A DNA stretch of 64,000 nucleotides. Origin: Pycnopodia helianthoides. Taxonomy: Eukaryota > Echinodermata > Asteroidea > Forcipulatida > Asteriidae. Positions 24,257-35,440 of this stretch are shown here, one piece after another. Made by a program: the position numbers and the translations under genes. Under the pieces are notes generated by a model. The model searched no databases. It saw nothing but the letters and a program-made list of their open reading frames with translations, and was not told the DNA's origin. Positions within the stretch are counted from its first letter, which is position 1. Every line of letters begins with the position of its first letter. The DNA lies in assembly GCA_032158295.1 (NCBI GenBank), contig CM063258.1, positions 11,693,703-11,757,702 of the forward strand, in the 5' to 3' direction.

Positions 24257-24447
24257 TTGTGTGACCCTTTTGCTAAGTCCTGTTTGTTGGGCAATTCGCT
24301 CCAAGTCTTGACCGTCTGGATTACTATCTACGTTAAAGTTGGCTTGCAGCACCTCCAACTGCTCCTCGGAGAATGTAGTCCTTATTCGCTTCGACTTATG
24401 ACTGTGTCTGTTGTCACCATTTTCACACCCATACAAAGAGCCAGAAT
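24257..24447 (-). CDS. Awh/Lhx6/8: Awh/Lhx6/8 LIM-homeobox gene, exon with homeodomain helices 1-2
   Basis: The minus-strand acceptor tttttctag and donor gtaagt (24256-24251) bound 191 bp, two bases plus 63 codons. The peptide passes through a Gly/Asn/His-rich linker (YGCENGDNRHSHKS) and then KRIRTTFSEEQLEVLQANFN, DSNPDGQDLERIAQQTGLSK and RVTQ, which is homeodomain residues 1-46. It enters in phase 1, completing an Asp codon with the G left by the LIM2 exon, and leaves in phase 0 into the helix-3 exon at 8651-8738. NPDGQDLERIA with GLSKRVTQ is the Arrowhead signature; vertebrate LHX6/8 carry NPDAQTLQKLA. The intron that follows is 15.5 kb and holds the Penelope, Gypsy and R4/Dong cluster. Confidence 0.95.
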
Positions 24448-26389
24448 CTAGAAAAAATATATAGTTTACCTAACATTATTTTACTACTGTTCATTTCCAT
24501 AATCGATCAAAACAACAAGAGAAGTTTCGTTATGTGGCAAATTAAGGAAAATACAATTTTTACAGGTCATGTAAAATGGTATTTTTTCCCATTACATTTT
24601 GGGGGCTTGTTTTATATTTCGGTATTAATAAAACTGAATACTTAATACTTGTATGAGTTTGTTATGAGTTATTACTTTTTGAATTTATCCCTCCTCATTA
24701 TGTATTATCAATTTCGAATTTGAACTGTTTTCAACCTGCTGCTAGAGGGCGCTTTTAGATTTAATGATGTCAGCGGTCCAATTTTTTGTAAACCAGACCC
24801 GTGTTTGACTATAACATCGTTAAAAAAAACTTCAAAAAATGTGCCACTTTTAAATAACAAGGCACTTCCGGTTTGGCACGGAAGTAGAGGTCACGTAAGG
24901 TCACGCACACAACAAAAAAGTTACACCTAAATTACATTGGTATAATCCCGTAAAAAGCAACTTACGGTCTCATGTCCTTCATTTGATATGGATTTTCAAA
25001 GATAAAGTAACATTTTTCAAATAAAGCTTAACTTGAAAACTGATGACGTCATCGCGACTTCCTATTTAGCTAGCGTGCGTTATAAAAGAGGGTCAACTAA
25101 TACGTGCGCTTTAATGCCGGTTTTGACCAGATGTAAAGATCAAACGTTGTCATCATATATCTACAACGTAAATGGAACGCCTAAAAAAAAAAAAAAAAAC
25201 GAACAAAAACAAGAGGTCTTCGGACTTTTGTCTAAACACCTAAAAAAAACTTGAAATTAAACACGATTAAGCCCTGACGTTTGATTGTTAGCGAGGTTTG
25301 CATGGACGGCTGTATTAGAGACTGACAAGGGGACTTGAACAGAGACTAGAGTTTTGTATACCAAAGTCAGGTCATCTGTTTGAACAAAATGTCACAAGTG
25401 TTGTAAGCTACAAGACAAAACACACATTTAAACTTTATAACATGTGGTTCAGGAGATGATTTTTAAAGTAATAATCTTTGAATTACTGTAACTTGACACC
25501 CAAAGACGTCATGATGAAAAAAATAGTTTTTTTATACTAACAAATTTTATAAGGTACAAGATGGTATGTAACTTATCCAATTCAAATGCCTTAAAAAACA
25601 CCTTTACTTACCTTTAGGAATTACATATGTTGGTCATGCATAAATCCAATGGGGGTATTTACTAACTAAGTGGTTCACCTTCGATTACGATAACTGCGGC
25701 GCAATCGCAGACACAGTGCCGTGATTGCGCAATCCAGTGTTTTTCCATGGGTCAGATTTACCAATCTAATCCAATAAAAATGCTTTGTATTTTGGTTGTT
25801 TTTAGTGGCCTAGAATAACTCTTAGTAAAAGCATTACCAGCTACACACTTCAGCAAAAGTCTAAAATGCACACGATCAAAAGCCTGACATTTGATTGTTA
25901 GCGAGGTTTGCATGGACGGCTGGTTTAGACACTAACAAAGCTATTGCCAATATCAGATTGCGTGAGCCTTGAACAGAGACTAGAGTACAAGCATTTGGTG
26001 GACTATGAACCTTGTGGTCAATGGAGCGAAAAGCCTCTCACCATGCAGGTGGAGCTCGTTAACCGTGGTAGGTAGTCCACCTAGGAGACAGAAACTCTGA
26101 TTTCAAACTCGGGTTGGTGGGGCTCGTAGCCTTGGACGGCAGCTCAGATCACCTAGAGAGAAGGAAAACTCTGATTTCAAACCGCCAGCTGGGTCAAACA
26201 ATAAGATCTTCATCGGCGGACTTCGTAATCTGCCCTTGGCTTAAATTTACCTTTTGATGTTCATTAGGTGTTCTCGCAATATGTGCACAAACACTTATTC
26301 TTCCACGGAACTCTTCTCTGTTGCATAACTCAAAATTTAAATTGAACCTTGAAACTTGGCAATTACTTGAAACTTAACTAGAAGACGGA
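24448..26389. other. Intron stretch with diverged family-C pieces and a local duplication
   Basis: No exon was seen. Family-C phrases occur near 24860-24910 (cacttccggtttggcacgga) and 25380-25520, with a TGACGTCA at 25044-25051. A direct duplication is recorded separately at 25276-25990. The region 26000-26260 repeats ctctgatttcaaac twice. Confidence 0.5.
25276..25990 (+). repeat. Direct repeat pair in the intron
   Basis: Copy 1 (about 25276-25355) and copy 2 (about 25883-25990) share ttgattgttagcgaggtttg, catggacggctg and cttgaacagagactagagt. Copy 2 has an extra 30 or so bases between the two blocks. No coding potential. Confidence 0.7.
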
Positions 26390-27990
26390 ACTTGAACAAT
26401 AATGTCATGATGACGTCATCAGGTGTTGATTACAAAATGTTGTTAGGTTTTTAAAATGATAATTTGTTAATTGTTGTATTTTATTAAATTTTACACTATT
26501 GATGCTCATAGTTTAGGCATCTGATAGATCAAAAATAGGGTAACATTTGAAAAGTTATCGCTGAAATCGTATGACCTTTAGTTCTGGTCGTTTTGGAAGG
26601 TCAAAGTTTGCTTCTGTTTTTCTCTTCAAAAAATCATTATCCAGGCTTATCTACAGCATAACTCAAGTTAAAATTGAACATTGAACTCAGCAGACTATTA
26701 AACCTCAACATCAAGACGAAACAAACTTCATGACGACACGATGACGTCATCAGGTATTGAATCACATTAAATCAAAAGTTGAGAAAAAAATCCTAACTCA
26801 TGAACCACGTGTTGGATATTTAAAATGTACACATCATCGGTCTTTGACACGACACACGGTTTGACCTCCATTGATCTCGACTTTTGGGTCAAACCGGAAA
26901 ATGAAATGTTCAATATTTCAAGAACTGCTTGTCACTTTAACATAAATTTTGCTTCAGGTTATAGATCTGTGATCCTTCTCAAATTTGGCACAGAGATAAA
27001 AACGTTTTGGAGTTGACCCACATGGATAACACACGATAGTGTAATAACAGATATACATGTACACGTACACTGTGCATGTAGTTTAGTGGCTTTGACTTCC
27101 GGTTCACACCGGAAGATGAATTTTAATATTTGAAAGAGTCCTAACTCCTGAACCAAACATTTGAAATTTACAATTTATATATCATCAGAAAGGTCTACAA
27201 AGACTTACCAAAAACGCTACACAAAGTATGGCCTTAAGTGACCACGACTTCCGGTTCACACAGAAAGTTGATCTTTAATAAATGGTGTTTGAAGCTTTGC
27301 ATGGTGTTGAAAGTAAGAAGTAACTATAACTATAATAGTTACTTCTTGATCTTTAATATTTAAAACTATTTAATAATTCCTTAACCACACATTGTATTTT
27401 TAGAATACATATATCATCGGTTAAGGTCTTAAAAAAAAAAAAATTACAAACGCTAAGCAAACTATGCACCCCCTTGACTTTGACTTACGGTTCACAACGG
27501 AATTTGACGTTTAATATCCCAAAAAATCATAACTCCTGAACCAAACATTGGACATTTACAATTTATAAGCCATCAGAAAGGTCTTTAAAAATGTAATACT
27601 CAAAAGTGTAACCTCGTTTGACCTACACTTTTAGTTCAAATCGAAAGTTGAACTTCAATATTAAAGAAATTCATAACTCTTTAACCACAAATTGGATTTT
27701 AGAAATTTGTGCATCATCGGTAACGTCTATTAAATTTTAACAAATGCTAAACAAGCTAGGAACCCATTTGACTTTTACTTCTTGTTCAATCCGGAAGTTG
27801 AAGTCTAATATTTGAACAAATCATAACTCTTGAACCAAAATAGGATTTTTACAATCTATAAATTATCGGAAAGAGTCTTCAAAAAGTAACAAAAGCTACA
27901 GAGAATATGAACCCATTTGACCTTGACTTTTGGTTCAAACCGGAAGTTGAGTTTTTGCTCTGGGAAAAATCTCATGAATCATACATTTGA
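26390..27990. repeat. Degenerate repeat family C, main array (about 150-bp period)
   Basis: Successive units start near 27096, 27248, 27484, 27630, 27778 and 27932, each with a box such as gacttccggttcacaccgga or gacttttggttcaaaccgga. The box is followed by tttaatattt, a phrase like aaatcataactcctgaacca, a (t)acaatttata segment, catcatcggaaagg and a tail like acaaagtatgaaccc. Spacing is 146-154 bp except where the foldback relic at 27279-27345 intervenes. Two TGACGTCA sites (26411-26418, 26742-26749) lie in the left part. Confidence 0.75.
27279..27345 (-). mobile_element. Deletion relic of the foldback element
   Basis: ggtgtttgaagctttgcatg and gtgttgaaagtaagaagtaa are the reverse complement of the right end of the foldback element (11480-11522). 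They are followed by ctataactataatagttact, a collapsed palindrome in which the arms and the central 50 bp have been lost. It interrupts one unit of the family-C array. Confidence 0.75.
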
Positions 27991-28374
27991 TTGATAGGGT
28001 AAAATGTCGTCACCATTTCATTGAAACATCATTTGATGACACCACTCATGAACACTTGGTTTCTGTAAATAACAACAAATCAATATCTTGTTTTATTTAT
28101 TCTTGGTTCCCAACTGCTTTTAGTGTTTTCTTCATTGCCAAATTAGATGCCAAAGATTTCGAGGTGATCATCAACCCATGAAAATCCCCCTTGTTATATC
28201 AAGTCTTTTTCCATTAACCAGCCCCGAGCCCTTACAATTTTTAATACTAACTCTTGAACCAGTACCCTTGCTGTAAGTAATTAGTCAATATTTTGTCAAG
28301 AATATTGAACTCATCATCATCATTAATAACAATAGAAGTGTCGTCAGCATGTTGAATCAGTTTTAACATAAAGA

Positions 28375-29131
28375 TAGGACCACAGAAGGAGTTCGAACGT
28401 CCCGGCAGTAACAATAGAGATCAATGAGCCACACGAACCCTTTGGTAGGAGGTGCGTCGCCGCATTTTACACTGGTAAACTACAGCTCATTTTGGGGCAT
28501 AAAATGCTGTGTCTATTTTCTGACATCATTTCGCTGCAAGATATTCCACAATAATGGAGTAGATATTTCGCGTCAAATAAGACTTCATCGCATGCGCAGT
28601 CGAGTACAGTTTACCCTGGTTCATAAAGACGCATGCAATCGCAAAGATTTTAATGACAGCTATCTGTCAATGTTTTGTTTTGTTTTTGAAAATCAACCAA
28701 AGTTCATGAATTTTACACCAAAATCTTACAGAATTTTGACTTTTGTTGAAAAACTGACATAAATACAATTTTCATAGATTTTCTGAGTCAAAATATTGTG
28801 CATCTGGCAGGCAGTGAGTTTGTCTTTTTGACCATGTAAATCGATGATGTGGCCAACCTTAGCCAACTCCAAACCATGAATCCAAACATTTTAAGACTGT
28901 AAATATTCATTCCTGCCACTCTTTCATTCAGCAAAAATACAAATTTTGGGTTCTGCGTACACCGGTTACCCACAATACACTGTGCTGCTCCACTGTGGAC
29001 AATTGGCTGACCGTAAAGTGGAGGTTTGGTCAGCAGTCACAATATGATTAGCATAATGACTGCAACGGATTAGCGGCGAGGATCATGTTTTACTCTGAAG
29101 TAAGGAAGTTCGAACTCCTTCCGTGGTCCTA
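28375..29131. mobile_element. Non-autonomous DNA element with 24-bp inverted ends
   Basis: The left end taggaccacagaaggagttc(gaac) and the right end gttcgaactccttccgtggt(ccta) are inverted copies with one mismatch. The 757-bp interior has no protein similarity; a 112-codon open frame inside (28424-28762) has no recognisable domain. The transposase family was not identified. Confidence 0.65.
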
Positions 29132-29189
29132 TCTCTATAGTTTTAAGGAGTAATCAGAGTGGTTGATTGGTTGGTTGATTGAATGATTT

Positions 29190-29630
29190 AATTATTATTT
29201 AAAATTAATATCTGGAGAACCATAATTGCAACATACATGGTATGTGCACCACATAAAAGCTATTGACGTATTGTACTACTGTTACACTAAGTATGACCCA
29301 ATGTGACCATAACTTTTTGTAGAGACTATAGGTTGAAACTTCATCATTCAAAAGTTCATAACTCATGAACCAAAGATGATCTCAGTTTGTAAATGATATC
29401 ACAATTTGTTGGGATGATGACGTCATAGATGACGTTTGATATCTTTACAAAAATTAAATATTGAGAACCATAATTGCTACATACAAGATCTTTGCACCAT
29501 ACGTAAGCTCTTGAAGTGTTGTAAAAATCTTACGAACTGTTGTAAAGTGTGACCCCATGCGAACTTTGAAAACAAATATTTCCGAGACTTATTTTGAAGT
29601 CTGCAAACAAAATGTTCTGAATTTGATCAA
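29190..29630. repeat. Degenerate repeat family C, block 3
   Basis: Two units share aaaattaatatctggagaac, cataattg(c)(a/t)acatac, and tgaccc(a/c)atgtgacc or tgaccccatgcgaac. A TGACGTCA is at 29418-29425. It is more diverged than the 27-kb array. Confidence 0.5.
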
Positions 29631-32190
29631 GGTATCTCTGTATAAAATCAAGTTTGACCCCTTGCCCTTCTAATTAAAAGAGTAATGACGTAGTTCTTTT
29701 CAACAGCGCTCTCTCGTGACAAGTTTTTAAAAAGGAATCGTTTCGCTGAAAACCTGTCGCAAGTTCAAAATTTCTTAAACTTAGCACAAAGCCACAAACG
29801 TACAAATATCAACGTCCGTATAAGAAATAAGCTAATTAGTCATGATGACATCATAATCTATGGATCAAGCTTGATCAAAGCTTTTTATTACAAAAATGCA
29901 AATCTTTAGAACCGAAATTAACTTCACATACATCAACATTACAAACAAAGACATGTTTTCTTTTTACTTGTCACCAGCTCTGCTTATGTGGACATGTATA
30001 GACCGAACACCTTGTTTTTGTTTTTGCTTTTAGGTTGGAATACTTTCTTGAGAAGTGGTGGGCCTTGAAGTGTGCTGTATGTTATTGCTAGTAATACATT
30101 CAAATAAAAATGAGCTTTGTTGTCGCAAATAAAACCCTACCCGATGTCCAGCCATACGTTGGCAGTACTTATCTGATGTCTCTATTCAGTTGTCAAGGCC
30201 AAACACTGACGTGACAATGTCATATTTATTGTGTAATTGAAAGGCTGATCTTCGACTTACATATAATGTTTATAACGCTGGTTTGGATTAAAACAGTTTA
30301 CAACCCGCCATTCAGACCCCTCAAAACCTTCTAATCATATTTCCAAACATTTCGTAATTTAAGTATTTTTGTAACTATGGTGTTTCATCTAAATTTATAA
30401 CAAAGAAAAGCATGACAATATTTTGAGCCCCTGTTCTGTTCCCCTGTGGAATCCTTTCGTTACGTTCGTAATAAATGCATTTCAGGTGTTAAACGAAACA
30501 AAGTCGTAAAGAAAATGCACCGTTGGGGCTGCGGTCTTAAAGTAATGCCTTTAATCAAAGACAAACATGTTCTTATTTCATAGTTTTCTTAACACAGGTG
30601 TCTCAGTCGTGGGGTTCATTGAAGGACTTGAAGTAAAATTAACATAAACCCCGCCAGTGTACTCGATTATAAGGTGATTGCATTATACAGTGCTATTGCA
30701 AATCTCTGTGAAATAAAACGCGTCGTTAATGACAATCAGTTTAGCTGATATTGAATTAGTGCTTTGACCATCCTTGTAGTATTTAATGAAGTTACTGCAA
30801 AATCTAAGCAATATCAACACTAGACCAACGAAAGACCATTTCGAAAACTGTAAGAACTAAATTTTAGTTCATTGGGGACTTCTTTTAACATTACTTGACA
30901 GTGCAATAAAAGTGTTTGTTTTTGTAAGGATTCAAAAGAAAGTCCGCAATAATATTAATGCGTTAAATGACGAGCCAGTAAGCCCTGAAATGAGTTTAAA
31001 TGTCTCACTTAACACCACAGTTAAGACCCGTAAACTGGGGCTGTTTCAAACTGCCTCATCCAGGTCGACTTACACAAAGTTTCCCTCATGTACTCAAACG
31101 CCCGGGCCATCGACGAGGTCTGTGTTAAAGGTCGGCGATAAAGGCCTTGCAAGATCTTGCAATTTACAGTTTAGTTTATGCTTGCTTATTAAGATATTGT
31201 GATTAGAAGTGAGTGAAGCAAATATCTCATAATAATTTAGTCCTAAGCTTAAGTAAGTGAGGACTCTGTGCGTCCGATGCCGCCGCAACCAATGAAGATG
31301 ATAGCTTCCGGAAATCGAACAGCTGCTTCAAAATTTGAAAAAAAACTGCTTAAAAGAAAATGCTCTCCAAAAATCTGTAAATGCTCTCTAAAATTAAAAA
31401 TATCTGCTCTTCCTAAAGCACATAAGAATATAATGTACGTGTTATGTTGACCTTTACGAAACCAGGCTCACCGATAAAAGACATCCCGAGCTGCTCTTGA
31501 AAATAATGTCAACTGCTCTGAAAATCACAAACAAGCGCTCTTGAAAATAACTGCTTTTGGAAATAAAAAATAACTGCTATTTAAATAACTGCTTAAAAAA
31601 CTGCTTTAAAAATGAAACAGCGAGGCACTAACGGGCTTTCGTGCAGCATGGGAAAAAACACCATTGTTGTTTAGTGGAGTATAGATTCAAGAAAAAAAGG
31701 TTGAAGTTTTGTAGGGTTTAATCTGATTGTAGCAAACAACGGTGATCTATGAACTTTCTTTCTTAGTTGGATGGTAACAACTTCAGAAGCCTTGAGCTTT
31801 CAGATAAAAAGTAACTTTTTTATAATAACCATCACGTATCAGTATAAAACACAAGCGGAGATCCTCGTTTTTTGAATGGCCACGTGTCATTGTTTATGTT
31901 TCGATGAAAACACAACTGTAAATTGCATTCAAAAAGGTACTATAATCTCACAGCCATTAAATCATTTTATCAGCGTCGTTCCCTACTTCGTCGCGAACCT
32001 CTAATTCGCATAATATTGGGAGCGCTTTGCTCCAAACGCTCACATGCAAGCGCTTGAATGTTCAACATTTTTGTTTAACGAAACAATTTAATGAGTTAAT
32101 CAAATGTGACTTGACCTTTTACCTATCACTAGAGACACAAATCATAATAAATTAATTGTTTGCAACTAAAGCAAAGATTGTTTTAAAACT
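29631..32190. other. Intron stretch, no gene recognised
   Basis: The stretch is AT-rich. The 96-codon open frame at 30912-31202 has no domain and no splice-consistent position relative to the host gene. Repeated ctgctctt/ctgctttaaaa phrases occur at 31320-31620 as low-complexity sequence. Confidence 0.45.
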
Positions 32191-32565
32191 TAAAGGCACA
32201 TTACAGAATTGGTAATTGTAAAATATACTTTTGATCACAGATTTACATAAAACTTACACGGTCTAATGATGATGATAGTAGAAAACATCCCTATAAATAT
32301 TTCTGGCTGAAATGCCATATTTGATGAGAAATAAATCAAACTAATTTCCGATTGGAGTTTATCGCTCATGAGCGTTTTATTCATGCATTGTATAACACAT
32401 AGCAAATTTGTAATCGGTTTTGCACTATTTTCTCGTGACCCAGATGGCCGATGATCTCAAACTTCTACAGGTTTGTCAGTTTATGTATGTGGTGGATTAT
32501 ATAAAGTGCTTACACTGCCAGCAACTGTTTTGTTAGCAAAAACCAATTCTGTAATGTTCCTTTAA
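32191..32565 (+). mobile_element. MITE family A, copy 2 (complete)
   Basis: This is the complete copy, about 375 bp, from ttaaaggcacattacagaat to attctgtaatgttcctttaa. The ends are imperfect inverted repeats and the flanking ttaaa could be the target. Its interior matches 1-370 with few differences, including small deletions around 32345 and 32395. Confidence 0.85.
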
Positions 32566-32668
32566 ATAAAAGAGTTTTGTATAATAAGGCGAATGTAGTA
32601 TCGAAATGTGCCGCGTGTTAAACAAATTTTAAACATAGACCCCCATGTTTTATTGTGTAATCTTTCTC

Positions 32669-32672
<4 letters not shown>

Positions 32673-32705
<33 letters not shown>
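32673..32705. repeat. (TG)n microsatellite
   Basis: About 16 uninterrupted TG units, joined without a gap to an 87-bp piece of the Penelope-like ORF. Confidence 0.95.
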
Positions 32706-32708
<3 letters not shown>

Positions 32709-32792
32709 ACATTCAATATAATGATCAGTGTTGCTGAGCTGTCTAAGGCCCTCAGCTATATAATCATGTGTGTTCATGACTACAACTGCGGA
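32706..32792 (-). pseudogene. 87-bp fragment of the Penelope-like ORF
   Basis: It matches 37118-37204 of the long-open Penelope-like copy over 87 bp with about two differences and stops abruptly at ctgcgga. On the minus strand it encodes the segment around MNTHDYIAEGLRQLSNTDHY. One end joins the TG microsatellite, the other ordinary intron sequence. The near identity implies a recent event. Confidence 0.88.
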
Positions 32793-34206
32793 ATATATAT
32801 TTTGAATCGCATTATAATCTATGTGCCGTCTTGTAGCTTATGGCACATTAATCATTTTGTTCAAAAACGTGAACCGAATTTGACCTTTCTTCCGGTCCAA
32901 ACAGGAAGTTCAAATTTAAAAAAAATCACAAATCCTGAACCAGGAGGGGTGAGGGTACGATTTAGGTTGCTAAAGCACAAAATGAAGGTCAAAGTTCAGA
33001 TTCAGGTTCAGGTTTAAAACCAGTTTAAGAGTCGGTATCAGAATGAAGATCGGGTTTAGGTTTTTTAGGCACAATTAATTAAAGTCAAAACAAATGCCTA
33101 TCAAAGCTTCTATCTCAAAGTCAGGCTCATTTTAAAGGTCTGGAGCGTTTACTCAAAGTTAAAAAAAAAAAAATGAACATCTAGTGTTTTTTTCGGGAGC
33201 TAACATGTTTTTCTTTCTTTCTTTCTTTCGTAGTAACACCAATCAACGAATGCAGAAATTTTCATGTCCATAGTTTAGAGTTCTACTCAAAGCCATACTC
33301 TTTGATTTGTCTATAGTGAGTAAGTTGGATTTGAAAGTTTGCATCTTGTAACGTCTGTGGTAACACTGTCTACTATGAAAGACTCTAAAGGAACTGGTGG
33401 TGTAACAACTTGATGCTTCAATCAGTATGCTATGGTTGTCTTCAGACTCTTAATAATTTATAAGCAAATTTATTTAGCGATCTTGTAAAGTTTTCGGCGC
33501 TACGAATAATGGTAGCTGGTGCTGGTGGCGCATATTATGACCAATGCTACGCACTCTAAGTCGGACAAACCATGGACAACATCATTACTTCCACCAGACA
33601 GAGCTTCACAGTCAGGTATAGGAACACGTTAATAGTGTATCATATGAAACATATTAGTAGGCCTACCATGCTAAAACAAATACAACAAAATACAACCCTT
33701 ACACAAGAAGGTGAAATGAAAGTATTTGTGAAAGATCATCTTCAAATGCTGACAATTTTGACCGTTTGGTTAAATTGTTTTCTTAACCGATGAAAATAAT
33801 TTGAATGGCGGATAAGTACACTGGTAGGACGTATGTAATTTATAATTGGATGATTGTTCTTGTTTTGTTGTTATCAGGCAGCCGCAACACCGGTAGGCCT
33901 ACACGCTAAAGATGAGATTTGGTAATCACACTGTTTTAAAAGCCCCACCACCAATGCAATGTTGGTCACATACATAGCTGCTATCGAAATAAGCACGCGT
34001 ATGAAAATACACAAAATCCCGTGACAAAACATAAACCGTTTCACTGAAACGGGAATGTTAATAGGTTGGTTTGACAACTTTGGGGTGGAAATTATTGTAC
34101 TCTTTTAAAACCAATAAGGTAATACGACGGCCAGCCCCAAACCAAGTCATTGCAAACACGATAGTGAAGATCGGTCCTTCACGAGATTCATTAAAATTCT
34201 ACTTAC
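32793..34206. other. Intron stretch, no gene recognised
   Basis: A family-C fragment lies at 32870-32940 (cttccggtccaaacaggaag), with low-complexity aggttcaggttta phrases to 33070 and a short (cttt)n run near 33210. Nothing else is supported. Confidence 0.5.
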
Positions 34207-34433
34207 CATCTTTGCCACTACTTGATTGCAAACTGCCTTCAACCATTTCAAGGTAATGCGCTTTACATAGTACTTTGTTCTCTATCATAGCGAATTCTTC
34301 ACCTGTAGAAAGTTGGCGCTTGCAGTCATCGCATGCAAAACACGCAAGATGATAAACATGGTTCTTAGCTCGGCGAACCCAATCACTCGAGTGGATAGTA
34401 CGTGCACAACCAGCACACTTAGTGCTAAAGCTC
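34207..34433 (-). CDS. Awh/Lhx6/8: Awh/Lhx6/8 LIM-homeobox gene, LIM domain 2 exon
   Basis: The acceptor gttggtctag and the donor gtaagt (34206-34201) bound 227 bp. The exon enters in phase 2, completing an Arg codon with the AG left by the LIM1 exon, and leaves in phase 1. The peptide begins [13 protein letters not shown] and continues [40 protein letters not shown] and KAHYLEM. All eight zinc ligands are visible (CxxC, HxxC, CxxC, CxxH). DWVRRA with YHLACFAC and [11 protein letters not shown] is the Lhx6/8/Awh LIM2 signature. LIM domains bind cofactors such as the LDB/Chip proteins. A short Ser-rich linker ([11 protein letters not shown]) leads into the homeodomain exon. Confidence 0.95.
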
Positions 34434-34548
34434 CTAGACCAACAACAAAAAAGAAAACAATTTTTAAATTTTAGCGTCTACCATTATCTTGTAATATTTC
34501 CTAAATGCGCAGTTTCAGGGGTGCGGGAACTCGGGGCGCGTCACCCCG

Positions 34549-34700
<152 letters not shown>

Positions 34701-34721
34701 TGTAGGGTAGATGGCCTTAGC

Positions 34722-34749
34722 TTTCGATCCAAACCGGACCTTCGTCAGA
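34722..34749 (-). ncRNA. Hammerhead-ribozyme-like core in the Penelope-like 3' region
   Basis: On the minus strand, ctgacga is followed by ggtcc, the loop ggttt, ggatc and gaaa. This is the hammerhead core layout CUGANGA, a five-pair helix II (with one G-U) and GAAA. Hammerhead motifs are known from the terminal repeats of Penelope-like elements. A pairing stem I and a proper UH cleavage site were not found (gctaaggccatc follows), so this may be a decayed or very short-stem version. Confidence 0.5.
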
Positions 34750-35131
34750 GGCAAAAAAAAGCACAAACGAAAAACATATCCATTTATAGCAAAAAAGAGA
34801 GGCAAAGAACAATGGGATGGTATCCAGAAAAAGGAGGGAAAATTATAGCCAATCAGTGTTATTAGTTTACAAACAATGGGGCGGTCAAGAGCCAATGAGA
34901 GTTATGTGGTGGGGACAAAAGGATGGTCAGTGAAAGGGAGGATTACTGGACCAGGCGGGAGACATGAAAGGACAAGATTAAGGGGCACGAGGCATTGGGT
35001 AAAATGCAATTAACAATAGGGAACAGGACCAAAGTATATACAGCAATGTGAAAGGGAGGTAATTATAGAACAACAAGTCTGTGGAGAGAAGGGGTTATTA
35101 GGAAAAGAACAGGTCGATCTCCAAAAAACTT

Positions 35132-35410
35132 GTCGAGAAAAAGAACGGTAACAGTTAGCCAGTGGAGAAAATATGATTTTTAAAACAACTTAAGAATGGA
35201 AAACAAATCAATCATTGAAAGAACAGGTTATTACCAGTAATTGTATTTATATTACACAGAATGATATCCAAAAAATTTTGTCGAGAAAAAGAACGGTAAC
35301 AGTTAGCCAGTGGAGAAAATATGATTTTTAAAACAACTTAAGAATGGAAAACAAATCAATCATTGAAAGAACAGGTTATTACCAGTAATTGTATTTATAT
35401 TACATAAAAT
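35132..35410 (-). repeat. 148-bp tandem duplication in Penelope-like 3' UTR
   Basis: gtcgagaaaaagaacggtaa and the following 125 bp occur at 35132 and again at 35280, a 148-bp period, with almost no differences. The two units lie between the ORF stop (35441) and the element's TA-bounded end. Confidence 0.92.
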
Positions 35411-35440
35411 AAATAAGTAAGCAGTAAATGAAGTGGGAAT

